Part shown: in pieces, positions 39,057 through 47,138 of the stretch
Layout: each line of letters opens with the position of its first letter
Position numbering within the stretch: position 1 is the stretch's first letter
Assembly: GCF_003205575.1 (NCBI RefSeq)
Contig: NZ_PYBW01000012.1
Location: forward strand, 28,530-92,529
DNA: 64,000 bases
Source: Streptomyces tateyamensis
GTDB lineage: Bacteria > Actinomycetota > Actinomycetes > Streptomycetales > Streptomycetaceae
Direction: 5' to 3'
Notes under the pieces: model-generated
The model's database searches: none
What the model was told of the DNA's origin: nothing
The model's input: the letters and a program-made list of their open reading frames with translations, nothing else
Program-made: the position numbers and the translations under genes

Positions 39057-39164
39057 GTTCTGACCCCCTGGCTCGTTCCGACCCCCTGCCTCGTTCCGAC
39101 CCCCTGCCCCGTTCCGACCCCCTGCCCCGTTCTGACACCCTGTCCTGTTCTGTCACCGCGTCCC
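39057..39164. repeat. 18-bp tandem repeat, about six copies
   Basis: Units of 18 bp resembling GTTCCGACCCCCTGCCCC run from 39057 to about 39146 (five good copies), plus one degenerate copy to 39164. The array begins 12 bp after the alkyl sulfatase stop and ends about 110 bp before the MbtH start. There is no dyad symmetry inside a unit. Confidence 0.9.
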
Positions 39165-39277
39165 GACCTGACGCGGGCGCAGCCCGGCGGGCGGCCGGCG
39201 CACCGGAGTGGTTGACCGGTCCGGGGCGCTCTGCCAGGGTGATCGGGTTCTGACGGCCAGTGGGCAAGGAGTCGATG

Positions 39278-39496
39278 ATGGCGAACCCCTTCGAGGACGA
39301 GAACGGGGTCTACCTCGTGCTGGTGAACGAGGAGGGGCAGCACTCGCTCTGGCCGGAGTTCATCGAGGTCCCGGCCGGCTGGCGGACCGTCCACGGTCCG
39401 GGCGGGCGGGCCCAGTGCCTGGAGTACGTCGAGGCCCACTGGACCGACATGCGGCCGAACAGCCTGGTGGCGGCGATGGCCGAGGCCGAGGGCTGA
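39278..39496 (+). CDS. MbtH-like NRPS accessory protein
   Basis: 72 residues containing the whole MbtH signature: [33 protein letters not shown] and [14 protein letters not shown], with the invariant Ser, Trp and Pro positions. MbtH proteins bind A domains and support their folding and activity. AAGGAG sits 6 bp upstream of the ATG at 39278; an ATG one codon earlier is too close. The gene is not inside the NRPS operon but about 12 kb downstream of its end. As the only MbtH in the window it may serve those A domains or others elsewhere in the genome. Confidence 0.95.
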   Translation: MANPFEDENGVYLVLVNEEGQHSLWPEFIEVPAGWRTVHGPGGRAQCLEYVEAHWTDMRPNSLVAAMAEAEG

Positions 39497-39549
39497 GACA
39501 TCGGTGGCGGGCGCCGCGGTGACTCTCGTCACACCCCGGCGCCCGTCCG

Positions 39550-39621
39550 TCACTGGCTGGACCCCGGGGTCCCCACGCAGTTCGCGACCGCGCTGTGCAT
39601 CGTGTCCTGACCGTGCGTCAT
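39550..39621 (-). CDS. 23-residue ORF with strong ribosome site, divergent from the NB-ARC/TPR regulator
   Basis: The ATG at 39621 is preceded by GGCGGAGGAGAGACG (GGAGGAG at 5-nt spacing). The ORF reads MTHGQDTMHSAVANC then VGTPGSSQ and stops at 39550. It is polar, has one Cys and no signal-like hydrophobic segment. It lies between mbtH and the divergent XRE-NB-ARC-TPR regulator, with a perfect 12-bp hairpin 25 bp upstream of its start. TPR regulators are often controlled by short peptides in Firmicutes (RRNPP systems), so a peptide partner is possible. Whether it is translated is unknown. Confidence 0.45.
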   Translation of the reverse strand: MTHGQDTMHSAVANCVGTPGSSQ

Positions 39622-39645
39622 CGTCTCTCCTCCGCCGCTGTACTC

Positions 39646-39674
39646 GCGGACCGGCCCGGTAGGGGCCGGTCCGC
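39646..39674. promoter_or_regulatory. 12-bp perfect hairpin between the 23-residue ORF and the regulator
   Basis: GCGGACCGGCCC (39646-39657) pairs with 39663-39674 around GGTAG. It could be a terminator for plus-strand transcription from mbtH, or a 5'-UTR structure for the minus-strand tiny ORF. The gene-free stretch 39497-39886 otherwise shows only that ORF and this hairpin. Confidence 0.6.
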
Positions 39675-39886
39675 GTCCTCGGCGTCACCCCCGTGGACGC
39701 CGTGATGACCTCCATCCTGGGCGCCGCCGCCCCGGGAGACCATGGCGTTCGTCTGGCGTTTGAGCACCAGGTCGGCTGGTGTTCGGGGGCACCCGCCCCG
39801 TAAGGTCCATGACCAGTGGGCGTCGGCGGGCTGCGAGGACCGGGCCGCCGCTCGGTATCACGATGTCGGCTGTCCGAGGGGCGAGA

Positions 39887-42550
39887 GTGGCGGTATTCGG
39901 CGCGCTGCTGCGGGAGTTCCGGCGCAAAGCCGGCTGGACCCAGGAGGAGCTGGCGGAGCGCTCCGGCCTCTCCACGCACGCGATCAGTGTGCTGGAGACG
40001 GGCCGTCGCCAGCCCCGGCTCTCCTCGGTCGCCCTGCTGGCCAAGGCACTGGGAGTGGACGAGGCGGAGCGCGAGCAGCTGCTGGCCGCCGCCCAGGAGC
40101 AGGCCGGCGGGTCCGAGCCGCCACCGCCCGGCGCCACCGACCGCCCGGTGCCCCGGCTGCTGCCCTACGCGGTGGCCGAGTTCACCGGCCGCGCCGAGGA
40201 GGTCGGCCGGCTGCTGGAGCTGGCCGCCGGCGGCGAGCAGGGCGCCTCGACCGTGGTGATCTCCGCGATCGACGGCATGGCCGGGGTCGGCAAGACCGCG
40301 CTGGCCGTCAAGGTCGGCCACACGCTGGCCGACCGTTTCCCCGACGGCCAGATCTTCCTCGACCTGCACGGTTTCACTCCCGGCCAGACCCCGCTGGAGC
40401 CCGGCACCGCGGTGGCCCGCCTGTTGCGCGCCCTCGGCGTCGAGGAGGCCCGGCTGCCGGAGCGGACCGAGGAGCGCCTCGACCTGTGGCGCACCGAGGC
40501 GGCCCGGCGCCGGCTGCTGCTGGTGCTGGACAACGCGCTGGATGACGAGCAGGTGCGCCCGCTGATCCCGGGTCACCCCGGCTCGCTGGTGCTGATCACC
40601 TCGCGCCGCCGGCTGCCCGCCCTGGCCGGCGCCGTCAGCATGTCGCTGGACGTGCTGCCGCACCAGGACGCGCAGGCCCTGTTCACCCAGGTGGTCGGTG
40701 CCGCCCGGGTGGCCGGGCAGGAGGAGGTGGTCGCCGAGATCGTCGAGCTGTGCGGCCGGCTGCCGCTGGCGGTGCGGATCGCGGCCGCCCGGCTGGCGCA
40801 CCGCAGCACCTGGACGCCCGAGCACCTGCTGGCCCGGCTGCGCGACCAGCACCAGCGGTTAGCGGAACTCGCCGACGAGGATGACGTCGGCGTGGCCGCC
40901 GCCTTCGCCGTCTCCTACGAGGCACTGACGCCCGAGCAGCAGCGCGCCTTCCGGCTGGCCGGCCTGCACCCCGGCGAGGACTTCTGCGCCCGCGCGGTCG
41001 GTGCGCTCACCGGCATCGCCGCCGTCCGGGCCGAGGAGCTCCTGGAGGACCTGCTCGACCACCACCTGCTGATCGAGCACGCCCCCGGCCGCTACACCTT
41101 CCACGACCTGCTGCGCCGGCACGCCCAGTCGGTGGCTGAGGCCGCGGAGGCGCCGGCGGTGCGCGAGGCGGCGGTCGACGCGCTGCTCGACCACTACCGG
41201 CACACCGCGGTCACCGCCGTCACCACCCTCTACCCGCAGGACCCGCGCTGGCTGCCGGACCTGAGCGGGTCGGCGAGCCCGCGGGTGCGCGCGGTCGAGC
41301 AGGAGGCGGGCGCGACGGCATGGCTGCTGGCCGAACGGGCCAACCTGATCGCCTGCGCCCGCTGTCCGCAGGCCGGGCGGCGCCCCGGGTACGTCAGCGA
41401 CCTGTCCTGCGTGCTCTACAACTACTTCGACCACCACGGCTTCTACGCCGACGGGCTGGTCCTGCACGCCGAGGCGCTGGCGGTGGCCGAGCGCCGGCAG
41501 GACCGGTCCGGCCAGGCCAAGGCCCTGATCTGCGTGGCCGGTGCGTACTGGCGGCTCGGCCCGTACCAGAAGGTGTTCGACCTGGGCGAGCGCGCCCTGG
41601 TGCTGACCCGCGAGCTGGGCGACCGGGTGAGCGAGGCGCGCTGCCTGATCACCCTGGCCATCACCTACCAGCGGCTGGGCCAGTACCAGCAGGCCGCCGA
41701 CCTCGCGTTGGAGGGGCTGGCACTGGCCGAGCAGACCGGCGACCGGATCGGCCGGGCGGGCACGCTGACCGTCCTCGCGCTCACCTACGACCGGCTGGGC
41801 CGCTACGAGCTGGCCCGCAGCTACCACCAGCAGGCGCTGGAGGCCGCCCGGGAGACCGGCATGCGGGTGGTGGAGGCCCGCTCGCTCTGCAACCTGGGGC
41901 TGGCCGAGTTCCGGGCCGGCCGGTTCGAGGAGGCGGGCGAGTACCTGGGCCAGGCCGTGCTGCTGGCCCGGGAGATCGGCGACCCGAACGTGGAGGCGAT
42001 CAGCCTGACCAACCTCGGCGCGGTGCACGAGCGGCTGGGCCGCTACGAGCAGGCGCTGGAGCAGCACCAGGCCAGCCTTGACATCTTCACCGCACTGGAG
42101 GACGTGGTCTGGCAGGCCCGGATCACCAACCTGCTCTGCCAGGTGCACACCGTGCTCGGCCGCTACCAGGAGGCCGCCGAGCGGCAGGCCTGGGCGCTGT
42201 CGGTGGCCCGGGAGTACGGCGACGGCGCGCTGGAGGTCGAGGCGCTGCTCGCGCTGGGCGCGAACGCGCTGGCGGCCGGCGACCCGGAGCACGCGCTGGC
42301 CCACCACCGGGAGGCCCTCACGCTGGGCACCGACCAGGCCGACCCGCTGGTCCAGGCCCGGGCGCACGACGGCCTGGGCGACGCACACCACGCGCTGGGG
42401 CAGGCGGCGCCGGCCGTCGAGCACTGGCGCGAGGCGCACGCCGGGTTCGCCCGGCTGGGCGCCCCGGAGGCGGCCAAGCCGGCCGCGAAGCTGGCCGAGG
42501 CGGGCATGCCGGTGGCTGAGGCCGAGGCAGTCGGGGGACGGGTCGGCTGA
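39887..42550 (+). CDS. XRE-HTH / NB-ARC ATPase / TPR multidomain regulator
   Basis: About 887 residues from the GTG at 39887, which has GAGGGG upstream and begins directly at the HTH (FGALLREFRRKAGWTQEELA); an in-frame ATG at 39863 lacks a ribosome site. Domains: XRE HTH (1-65), NB-ARC ATPase (about 95-430; P-loop GMAGVGKTALAVKVGH, LLVLDNALDDEQV as Walker B, GRLPLAVRIAA as the GxP motif), a winged-helix segment (FHDLLRRHAQSVAE), then at least eight TPR-like repeats to the end (for example YQRLGQYQQAADLALEGLAL). This STAND architecture is related to AfsR but has an XRE instead of a SARP domain. Such proteins probably switch by ATP binding upon a ligand. The target is not known. Neighbours are MbtH and a tiny divergent ORF. 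Confidence 0.9.
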   Translation: MAVFGALLREFRRKAGWTQEELAERSGLSTHAISVLETGRRQPRLSSVALLAKALGVDEAEREQLLAAAQEQAGGSEPPPPGATDRPVPRLLPYAVAEFTGRAEEVGRLLELAAGGEQGASTVVISAIDGMAGVGKTALAVKVGHTLADRFPDGQIFLDLHGFTPGQTPLEPGTAVARLLRALGVEEARLPERTEERLDLWRTEAARRRLLLVLDNALDDEQVRPLIPGHPGSLVLITSRRRLPALAGAVSMSLDVLPHQDAQALFTQVVGAARVAGQEEVVAEIVELCGRLPLAVRIAAARLAHRSTWTPEHLLARLRDQHQRLAELADEDDVGVAAAFAVSYEALTPEQQRAFRLAGLHPGEDFCARAVGALTGIAAVRAEELLEDLLDHHLLIEHAPGRYTFHDLLRRHAQSVAEAAEAPAVREAAVDALLDHYRHTAVTAVTTLYPQDPRWLPDLSGSASPRVRAVEQEAGATAWLLAERANLIACARCPQAGRRPGYVSDLSCVLYNYFDHHGFYADGLVLHAEALAVAERRQDRSGQAKALICVAGAYWRLGPYQKVFDLGERALVLTRELGDRVSEARCLITLAITYQRLGQYQQAADLALEGLALAEQTGDRIGRAGTLTVLALTYDRLGRYELARSYHQQALEAARETGMRVVEARSLCNLGLAEFRAGRFEEAGEYLGQAVLLAREIGDPNVEAISLTNLGAVHERLGRYEQALEQHQASLDIFTALEDVVWQARITNLLCQVHTVLGRYQEAAERQAWALSVAREYGDGALEVEALLALGANALAAGDPEHALAHHREALTLGTDQADPLVQARAHDGLGDAHHALGQAAPAVEHWREAHAGFARLGAPEAAKPAAKLAEAGMPVAEAEAVGGRVG

Positions 42551-42674
42551 GGCCGGGGCAGTTGGGGACCGGGTCGGCTGAGGGCAGGTCAGCCGAGGGC
42601 GGGTCGGCTCAGGGCAAGTCAGCCGAGGGCGGCTCGGCTCTGGGCGGCTCGGCCGGGGACGGGTCAGCCGAGCA
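42539..42674. repeat. degenerate tandem repeat of about 15-16 bp after the NB-ARC regulator
   Basis: Imperfect units such as GAGGGCGGGTCGGCTC, AGGGCAAGTCAGCC and GAGGGCGGCTCGGCTC run from the last codons of the regulator to about 42674. They alternate GGTCGGCTG and GGTCAGCCG cores, so adjacent units can pair partly with each other. A replication-slippage array that has grown across the gene end is likely. Confidence 0.7.
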
Positions 42675-42792
42675 GGACATCACCGACTGACGCGCCGTCA
42701 GCGGGCCGCTGGCGGCAGGTAGCGTCCGGTGGCCCTTCCGACATACAGGTCCGGGGCGTCCTGCCCCCGGCCGCCGGTCAGGTGAGGCCGGG

Positions 42793-42978
42793 TCAGGCGC
42801 GGCAGCGCAGCATCTCCAGCGGCGGGTGGGCCAGCAGGTCGGCCCAGAACTCCTCGCCGTACTCGCGGATCCCCGCCTCGGAGATCCGCAGCGGCACCCA
42901 CTCCAGCTCGGTGAACCCGGCCGCGCGCCGCGAGGCCTCGTAGACCTCGCGGCGCGAAGCCAGTTGATGGACCGCCAG
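42793..42978 (-). pseudogene. C-terminal relic of a SAM-dependent methyltransferase-like protein
   Basis: A minus-strand frame without its own start reads LASRREVYEASRRAAGF, then TELEWVPLRISEAGIREYG and EEFWADLLAHPPLEMLRCRA before TGA at 42793. Codon use is fully coding-like. The pattern 'AGF..x.WxPLRxSxxGIxEYGxEFWxDxLxxPP' is the usual tail of actinomycete class I methyltransferases. The upstream (higher-coordinate) sequence is the end of an intact MFS gene, so the N-terminal domain has been lost. Confidence 0.55.
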
Positions 42979-43009
42979 CCGCTGGCCCCGAGGAGCGCGA
43001 GCGATACCG

Positions 43010-44215
43010 TCAGCCGGCCCGGGTGGCGGTGCGGCGCAGCAGGTAGGCGCCCGAGGCGGTGGCGAGCACGGCCATGCCGGCGGCGAAGACCAGGCCCGCG
43101 TGGGCCAGGCCGAGGGGCGCGGTGAGCACGCCGACGCCGATGACCGGGATCGAGATGCCGAAGTAGGCGACCACGAAGAGCGCGGAGAGCACCCCGCCGC
43201 GCTGGTCGGCGGGTGCGGCGGCGGCCACCTCGCCCACCGCGCCGCGCAGGCCCATGCCCTGGCCCGCGCCGCCCACCACGGCGGCCAGCAGGAGCGGGGG
43301 CAGCGTGGTCCAGGCCAGCGAGGCGGACAGCAGGGCCAGGCCGAGGATCAGCACCAGGCAGCCCAGCGGGACGGCCCGGGCGGTGCCGAGCCGGGGCACC
43401 AGCAGCTGCCCGAGGGTGGAGGCGAGGAAGGCCGTGCAGACGATCAGGCCGACCACCGCGTGGTTGTGCACGCCCAGGTCCTGGCCCAGGAAGGCGGGGG
43501 TGACCGAGGTGAAGACGCCCAGCAGCGAGAACCCGGCGAAGGTGGCGATCCCGGCCGGCAGGAAGACGCCGCGGACCTCGGGCGGCAGGCTCGGCCGGCG
43601 CGGGCGGGCCCGGAGCAGCGGCTGGGCGTCGGGCACCGTCTCCGGCAGGGACCAGACCAGGGCGAAGGAGGCGGCCAGCAGCACCAGGTGCACCACGAAG
43701 GGCAGCACCAGCGGCCCGGGCGCGTACTGGGCCAGCACGCCGGCGAGCAGCGTCCCGCAGCCCAGGCCGCCCATGTTGGCGGCGGTGGCGACGAAGCCGG
43801 CCCGGGCCCGGTTGTCCGGCGCGGCCAGCTCCAGCACGTAGGCGGTCGCCGTACCGGTGAACAGGCCCGCCGACAGCCCGGACAGCAGTCGGCCCAGGAA
43901 GAGCAGCGGGAGGCCCTGCTCGGCGAGGAAGCACCCGGCGCTGACCGCGGCGGCCGCCAGCCCGCAGAGCAGTACCGGGCGGCGGCCCACCGCGTCGGAG
44001 ACGTTGCCGACCAGCAGCAGCACCCCGATCACCCCGAAGGCGTAGACGGCGAACACCACCGTCACCATCAGCTCGGAGAAGCCGATCTGCTCCTGGTACA
44101 GGCCGTACAGCGGGGTCGGCAGCGTGGTGCCCACCATGCAGACGGCGAAGGCGGCGGCCGCCGCGAGGTAGGCGTGGCGGCCGGCGGCGGCCCGCTGAGT
44201 CCCCAGGTCGGTCAC
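43010..44215 (-). CDS. MFS transporter (12-TM, DHA1-like)
   Basis: 401 residues from the GTG at 44215, which overlaps the stop of the upstream GNAT gene (GTGA overlap). TM1 shows AVCMVGTTLPTPLYGLY; motif A after TM2 is GNVSDAVGRRPVLL; TM4-5 carry the GLFTGTATAYVLELA segment. The second half includes GGAGQGMGLRGAVGEVAAAAP. The ATPTPLYxLYQ start is seen in actinomycete drug or sugar efflux MFS proteins. Co-translation with the acetyltransferase suggests a joint modify-and-export role, unproven. Confidence 0.87.
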   Translation of the reverse strand: MTDLGTQRAAAGRHAYLAAAAAFAVCMVGTTLPTPLYGLYQEQIGFSELMVTVVFAVYAFGVIGVLLLVGNVSDAVGRRPVLLCGLAAAAVSAGCFLAEQGLPLLFLGRLLSGLSAGLFTGTATAYVLELAAPDNRARAGFVATAANMGGLGCGTLLAGVLAQYAPGPLVLPFVVHLVLLAASFALVWSLPETVPDAQPLLRARPRRPSLPPEVRGVFLPAGIATFAGFSLLGVFTSVTPAFLGQDLGVHNHAVVGLIVCTAFLASTLGQLLVPRLGTARAVPLGCLVLILGLALLSASLAWTTLPPLLLAAVVGGAGQGMGLRGAVGEVAAAAPADQRGGVLSALFVVAYFGISIPVIGVGVLTAPLGLAHAGLVFAAGMAVLATASGAYLLRRTATRAG

Positions 44216-44778
44216 TTGTTCACCGTAGGCAGACCGGCCGGCCCGGGCGGGGACCACACGCCGAGCCACTGCTCGCTGCCGTAGTCCTCGAAGCGCTCGA
44301 CCTCGGTGAAGCCCAGCTTGGCCGCCACCCGCAGCGAGGCGGCGTGGGCAGTCTGGGTGGAGAGCACCAGCGGCTCGCCGGGCAGCGTGGCGGTGAACCA
44401 GGCGACGGCCGCCGCGCCCGCCTCGGTGGCGTAGCCGCGGCCCCATGCGTGCGGCAGGAACAGGTAGCCGAGTTCGCGCTCGCCGCCCTCCGGACGGATG
44501 TGCCCGAGGCGCTGCGGGTCCCGCCGGTCGAAGGTGACCATGCCGATCGTCGCGCCGTCGAGCTCGACCACGAAGAAGCCGGGGCGCTGCCCGGGTATCG
44601 CGGGCACCACGCGCTCCAGCTCCTCCCGCGGGCGGGCCCCACCGACGTAGGCGCCGACCTCCGGAGAGGCGGCCAGCTCGATGACCACGGCGCGGTCCCG
44701 GGCCTCGGCGGCGCGCAGCACGAGCCGTTCGGTCGTGATCGGGGCGGGTGGCCAGGTGTCAGGTCCGAGATCAGTCAT
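44212..44778 (-). CDS. GNAT acetyltransferase, RimJ/RimL-like
   Basis: 188 residues. ITTERLVLRAAEARDRAVV is the typical RimJ/L start. AIPGQRPGFFVVELDGATIG and ELGYLFLPHAWGRGYATEAG form the acetyl-CoA core, and AHAASLRVAAKLGFTEVERF closes the domain. Members acetylate ribosomal protein N-termini, amino acids or small drugs. It is the first gene of a two-gene unit with the MFS transporter at 43010-44215. Confidence 0.87.
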   Translation of the reverse strand: MTDLGPDTWPPAPITTERLVLRAAEARDRAVVIELAASPEVGAYVGGARPREELERVVPAIPGQRPGFFVVELDGATIGMVTFDRRDPQRLGHIRPEGGERELGYLFLPHAWGRGYATEAGAAAVAWFTATLPGEPLVLSTQTAHAASLRVAAKLGFTEVERFEDYGSEQWLGVWSPPGPAGLPTVNK

Positions 44779-44830
44779 GATCGCGAACCTATCGTACGCA
44801 TGCCGAACGACGGCCTGGATCGAGCAACTC

Positions 44831-44998
44831 TCAGGTACCTTGGCCGATCGCCTGCCAGGGGGTGGCGGGCACCTGCTCGGCGGCCTGACGCTCGGTCAGC
44901 GCGATGGTGACCGGCTCGTCCGGGGCCCGGAGCTGGGCCTGGGCGCGGCGCAGCTCGCCGTTCTGGTCCGCCCGGCACGGCCGACCGTCGTCCACCAT
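44831..44998 (-). CDS. 55-residue hypothetical protein
   Basis: ATG at 44998 to TGA at 44831. The protein is MVDDGRPCRADQNGELRRAQ followed by a Gln/Ala-rich segment with VTIALTERQAAEQV and a Trp near the end. 51 of its 55 codons end in G or C, which strongly suggests coding sequence for this genome. There is no good ribosome site, so the true start may differ. No family is recognised, and it may be a fragment of a longer ancestral gene. Confidence 0.5.
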   Translation of the reverse strand: MVDDGRPCRADQNGELRRAQAQLRAPDEPVTIALTERQAAEQVPATPWQAIGQGT

Positions 44999-45135
44999 CA
45001 GAAACCGACGCCGAGCCGATCCGGTGGATGACGTACCGTCTGCTGGTGCGCTCGTCGGATGAATTGATCCGATTGGGTGAGCCGCCCGCCCCGGGTCCCG
45101 CCCCGCCGCCCCGGCACCGGGTCACAATCGCTGCC

Positions 45136-45600
45136 ATGCCCCGCACCCCCCTCCCGATGGTCGTCAAGGACGAGGCCGAGACGCCGGCCGCCGTCCAGCC
45201 AGCCGGGGAGCGGTACTCCGCGCTGCTCGGCCAGGCCGAGGCACTGCTCGCGCTGGACCGCCACCCGGAGGCGGCCAGCACCGCGCTGGAGGCGGTGCAA
45301 CTGGACCCCGGTCGCCCCGAGGCCTGGGTGGTGGCGGGGAAGGTCTACTACCAGCAGGAGCGCTGGGCCGAGGCCGCGCCCTTCTTCCAGGCCGCCACCT
45401 GCGCGAACCGCCGCCCGGCTGTCGGCGCCACCCGCGAGACCGACCACCACTGGCTGCCCTGGGACCTGCTCGCGGTCTGCCTGGGCAACAGCGGCCGTCA
45501 CGAGGAGGCCCTGCGCGCCGGCCTGACCGCGCTGCGCGGCAACCCGGAGCCGGAACGGGTCCGGCGCAACCTGGCCTGGTTCGTGGAGGGGCTGGGCTGA
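45136..45600 (+). CDS. TPR-repeat protein
   Basis: 154 residues from the ATG at 45136. Two or three tetratricopeptide-like helices pairs are visible: YSALLGQAEALLALDRHPEAASTALEA, PEAWVVAGKVYYQQERWAEAAPFFQAA and LLAVCLGNSGRHEEALRAGLTAL. It probably mediates protein contacts in the cytosol. No enzyme domain is present and no operon partner is close. Upstream in-frame starts at 45028 and beyond have no better ribosome site. Confidence 0.65.
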   Translation: MPRTPLPMVVKDEAETPAAVQPAGERYSALLGQAEALLALDRHPEAASTALEAVQLDPGRPEAWVVAGKVYYQQERWAEAAPFFQAATCANRRPAVGATRETDHHWLPWDLLAVCLGNSGRHEEALRAGLTALRGNPEPERVRRNLAWFVEGLG

Positions 45601-45607
45601 GCCGGGC

Positions 45608-45672
45608 CTCCTGCCGGCTCTTGAGGGGGAGCGCCGCCGCCGGCATCCCGGGCGCCTCGCGTCCGGCAGGAG
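45608..45672 (+). terminator. possible long-loop hairpin after TPR gene
   Basis: CTCCTGCCGG (45608-45617) is complementary to CCGGCAGGAG (45663-45672), with about 45 nt between that can fold further. It starts 8 bp after the stop at 45600. The rest of the spacer to 45869 shows nothing distinct. Confidence 0.35.
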
Positions 45673-45869
45673 CCGCACCGCCCACCGGCGGGCGGCGCTC
45701 AGGGCGGGTCTGAGCAATGATCACCTGACGGGGTGCCACCTGATCGGGGGCGTGTCCCATGCTCACAGATGATCAGATCGTTTGACCCGTTCCCACGGCG
45801 CGCGGCGGTCGGGGCCACGGCTCGCGTGACCTCCTGACAGGGAACTGGCGCGCCGTTAGTGTGGCAGCC

Positions 45870-47051
45870 ATGATCGATCTTGCTGCGGTCCGCGCGGACA
45901 CGCCCGCTGCCCAGCGCGGCGTCTTCCTTGACAGTGCCGGCTCCTCGCTGGCCCCCGAGCCGGTGTTGGCCGAGCAGTTCGCCCACCTGCGGCGTGAGGC
46001 CGAGATCGGTGGGTACCAGGCGGCCGACGAGCGGGCGGGGGACTTCGAGGCCGGTTACCAGGTGTTCGCCGAGTTGCTGGGGTGCCGGGCCGAGGAGGTG
46101 GCGTTCACCGAGAGTGCCACCCGGTCCTGGGTCACCGCGTTCCAGGCGGTGCCGCTGGGCAAGGGGGACCGGGTGCTGGTCGGCGAGGTCGAGTACGCCA
46201 GCAACGCGATCCCGCTGCTGATGCGGGCCGAGGCGGTGGGCGCGAGCGTCGAGGTGGTGCCCTCCGACGAGCAGGGGAGCTTCTCGGCCGCCGCGCTGGA
46301 GGAGATGCTGGACGAGCGGGTCAAGCTGGTCTCGGTGGTGCACGTGCCGACCAACGGCGGGGTGGTGGCCGAGGTGCGGCGGATCAGCGAGGCCGCGCAC
46401 CGGGTCGGTGCGCTGGTGCTGCTGGACGCCTGCCAGGCGATCGGGCAGCTCGACCTGGACACCGACGCACTGGACGTGGACCTCGTCACCGCCACCGGGC
46501 GCAAATGGCTGCGGGCCCCGCGCGGCACCGGTGTACTGGTGGTCCGGGACCGGGCCGCCGAGCGGCTGCGCCCGCCGGTGGCCGACCTGCGCGGCGCCGA
46601 GTGGACGGCGCCGCACAGCTACCGGCTGCGCGACGACGCCCGGGTGCACGAGCTCTGGGAGCACGGCGCGGCGGCCCGGCTCGGGCTGATCCGGGCCGCC
46701 CGCTACCTGCTGGAGCTGGGCCCGGCGGAGGTCGAACAGGCCGTCACCGCCCGCGCGGCCCACCTGCGGGCGGGGCTCGCCGAGCTGCCCGGGGTCACGG
46801 TGCGCGACCTCGGCGGGCGCAAGAGCGGCATCGTCACCTTCACCGTCGACGGCCTGCCCGCCGCCCAGGTCCGCGACCTGCTCGCCGCCCAGGGGATCAC
46901 GGTCTCGGTGAGCCACCGCCCGTCCGCCCTGCTCGACATGACCAACCGCAGCCTGGACACCGTGGTCCGTGCCTCCCCGCACTACTTCGTGACCGAGGAG
47001 CAGCTGGACGCGACGGTGGCGGCGGTGGCAGCCCTGCGCAGGGCGGCGTGA
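45870..47051 (+). CDS. PLP-dependent class V aminotransferase / cysteine desulfurase-like enzyme
   Basis: 393 residues. Fold-type I features: VFLDSAGSSLAPEPV near the N-terminus, EVAFTESATRSWVTAF, SVVHVPTNGGVV, VLLDACQAIGQLDLD (PLP-contacting Asp and His/Gln region) and the Schiff-base Lys in TATGRKWLRAPRGTG. Length and motifs fit the selenocysteine lyase/isopenicillin-epimerase-like subgroup. The active-site Cys loop of IscS/NifS is not obvious, so desulfurase activity is uncertain. The ATG at 45870 has no strong ribosome site; a GTG nine bases upstream is an alternative. Confidence 0.82.
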   Translation: MIDLAAVRADTPAAQRGVFLDSAGSSLAPEPVLAEQFAHLRREAEIGGYQAADERAGDFEAGYQVFAELLGCRAEEVAFTESATRSWVTAFQAVPLGKGDRVLVGEVEYASNAIPLLMRAEAVGASVEVVPSDEQGSFSAAALEEMLDERVKLVSVVHVPTNGGVVAEVRRISEAAHRVGALVLLDACQAIGQLDLDTDALDVDLVTATGRKWLRAPRGTGVLVVRDRAAERLRPPVADLRGAEWTAPHSYRLRDDARVHELWEHGAAARLGLIRAARYLLELGPAEVEQAVTARAAHLRAGLAELPGVTVRDLGGRKSGIVTFTVDGLPAAQVRDLLAAQGITVSVSHRPSALLDMTNRSLDTVVRASPHYFVTEEQLDATVAAVAALRRAA

Positions 47052-47088
47052 ACGAGACCGGGTGACGGCCAGGCAGTGCCGGTGACCA

Positions 47089-47138
47089 CTCCTGACGGCG
47101 CGTCGGTTCGCCGCTCCTGAGGACGCGTCAGTTCGCCA
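47089..47138. repeat. 25-bp imperfect direct duplication at the 3' end of the oxidoreductase gene
   Basis: Two adjacent 25-bp copies (47089-47113 and 47114-47138) begin CTCCTGA and contain CGCGTC(G/A)GTTCGCC. The second copy includes the stop codon of the minus-strand molybdopterin oxidoreductase gene. Confidence 0.65.
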
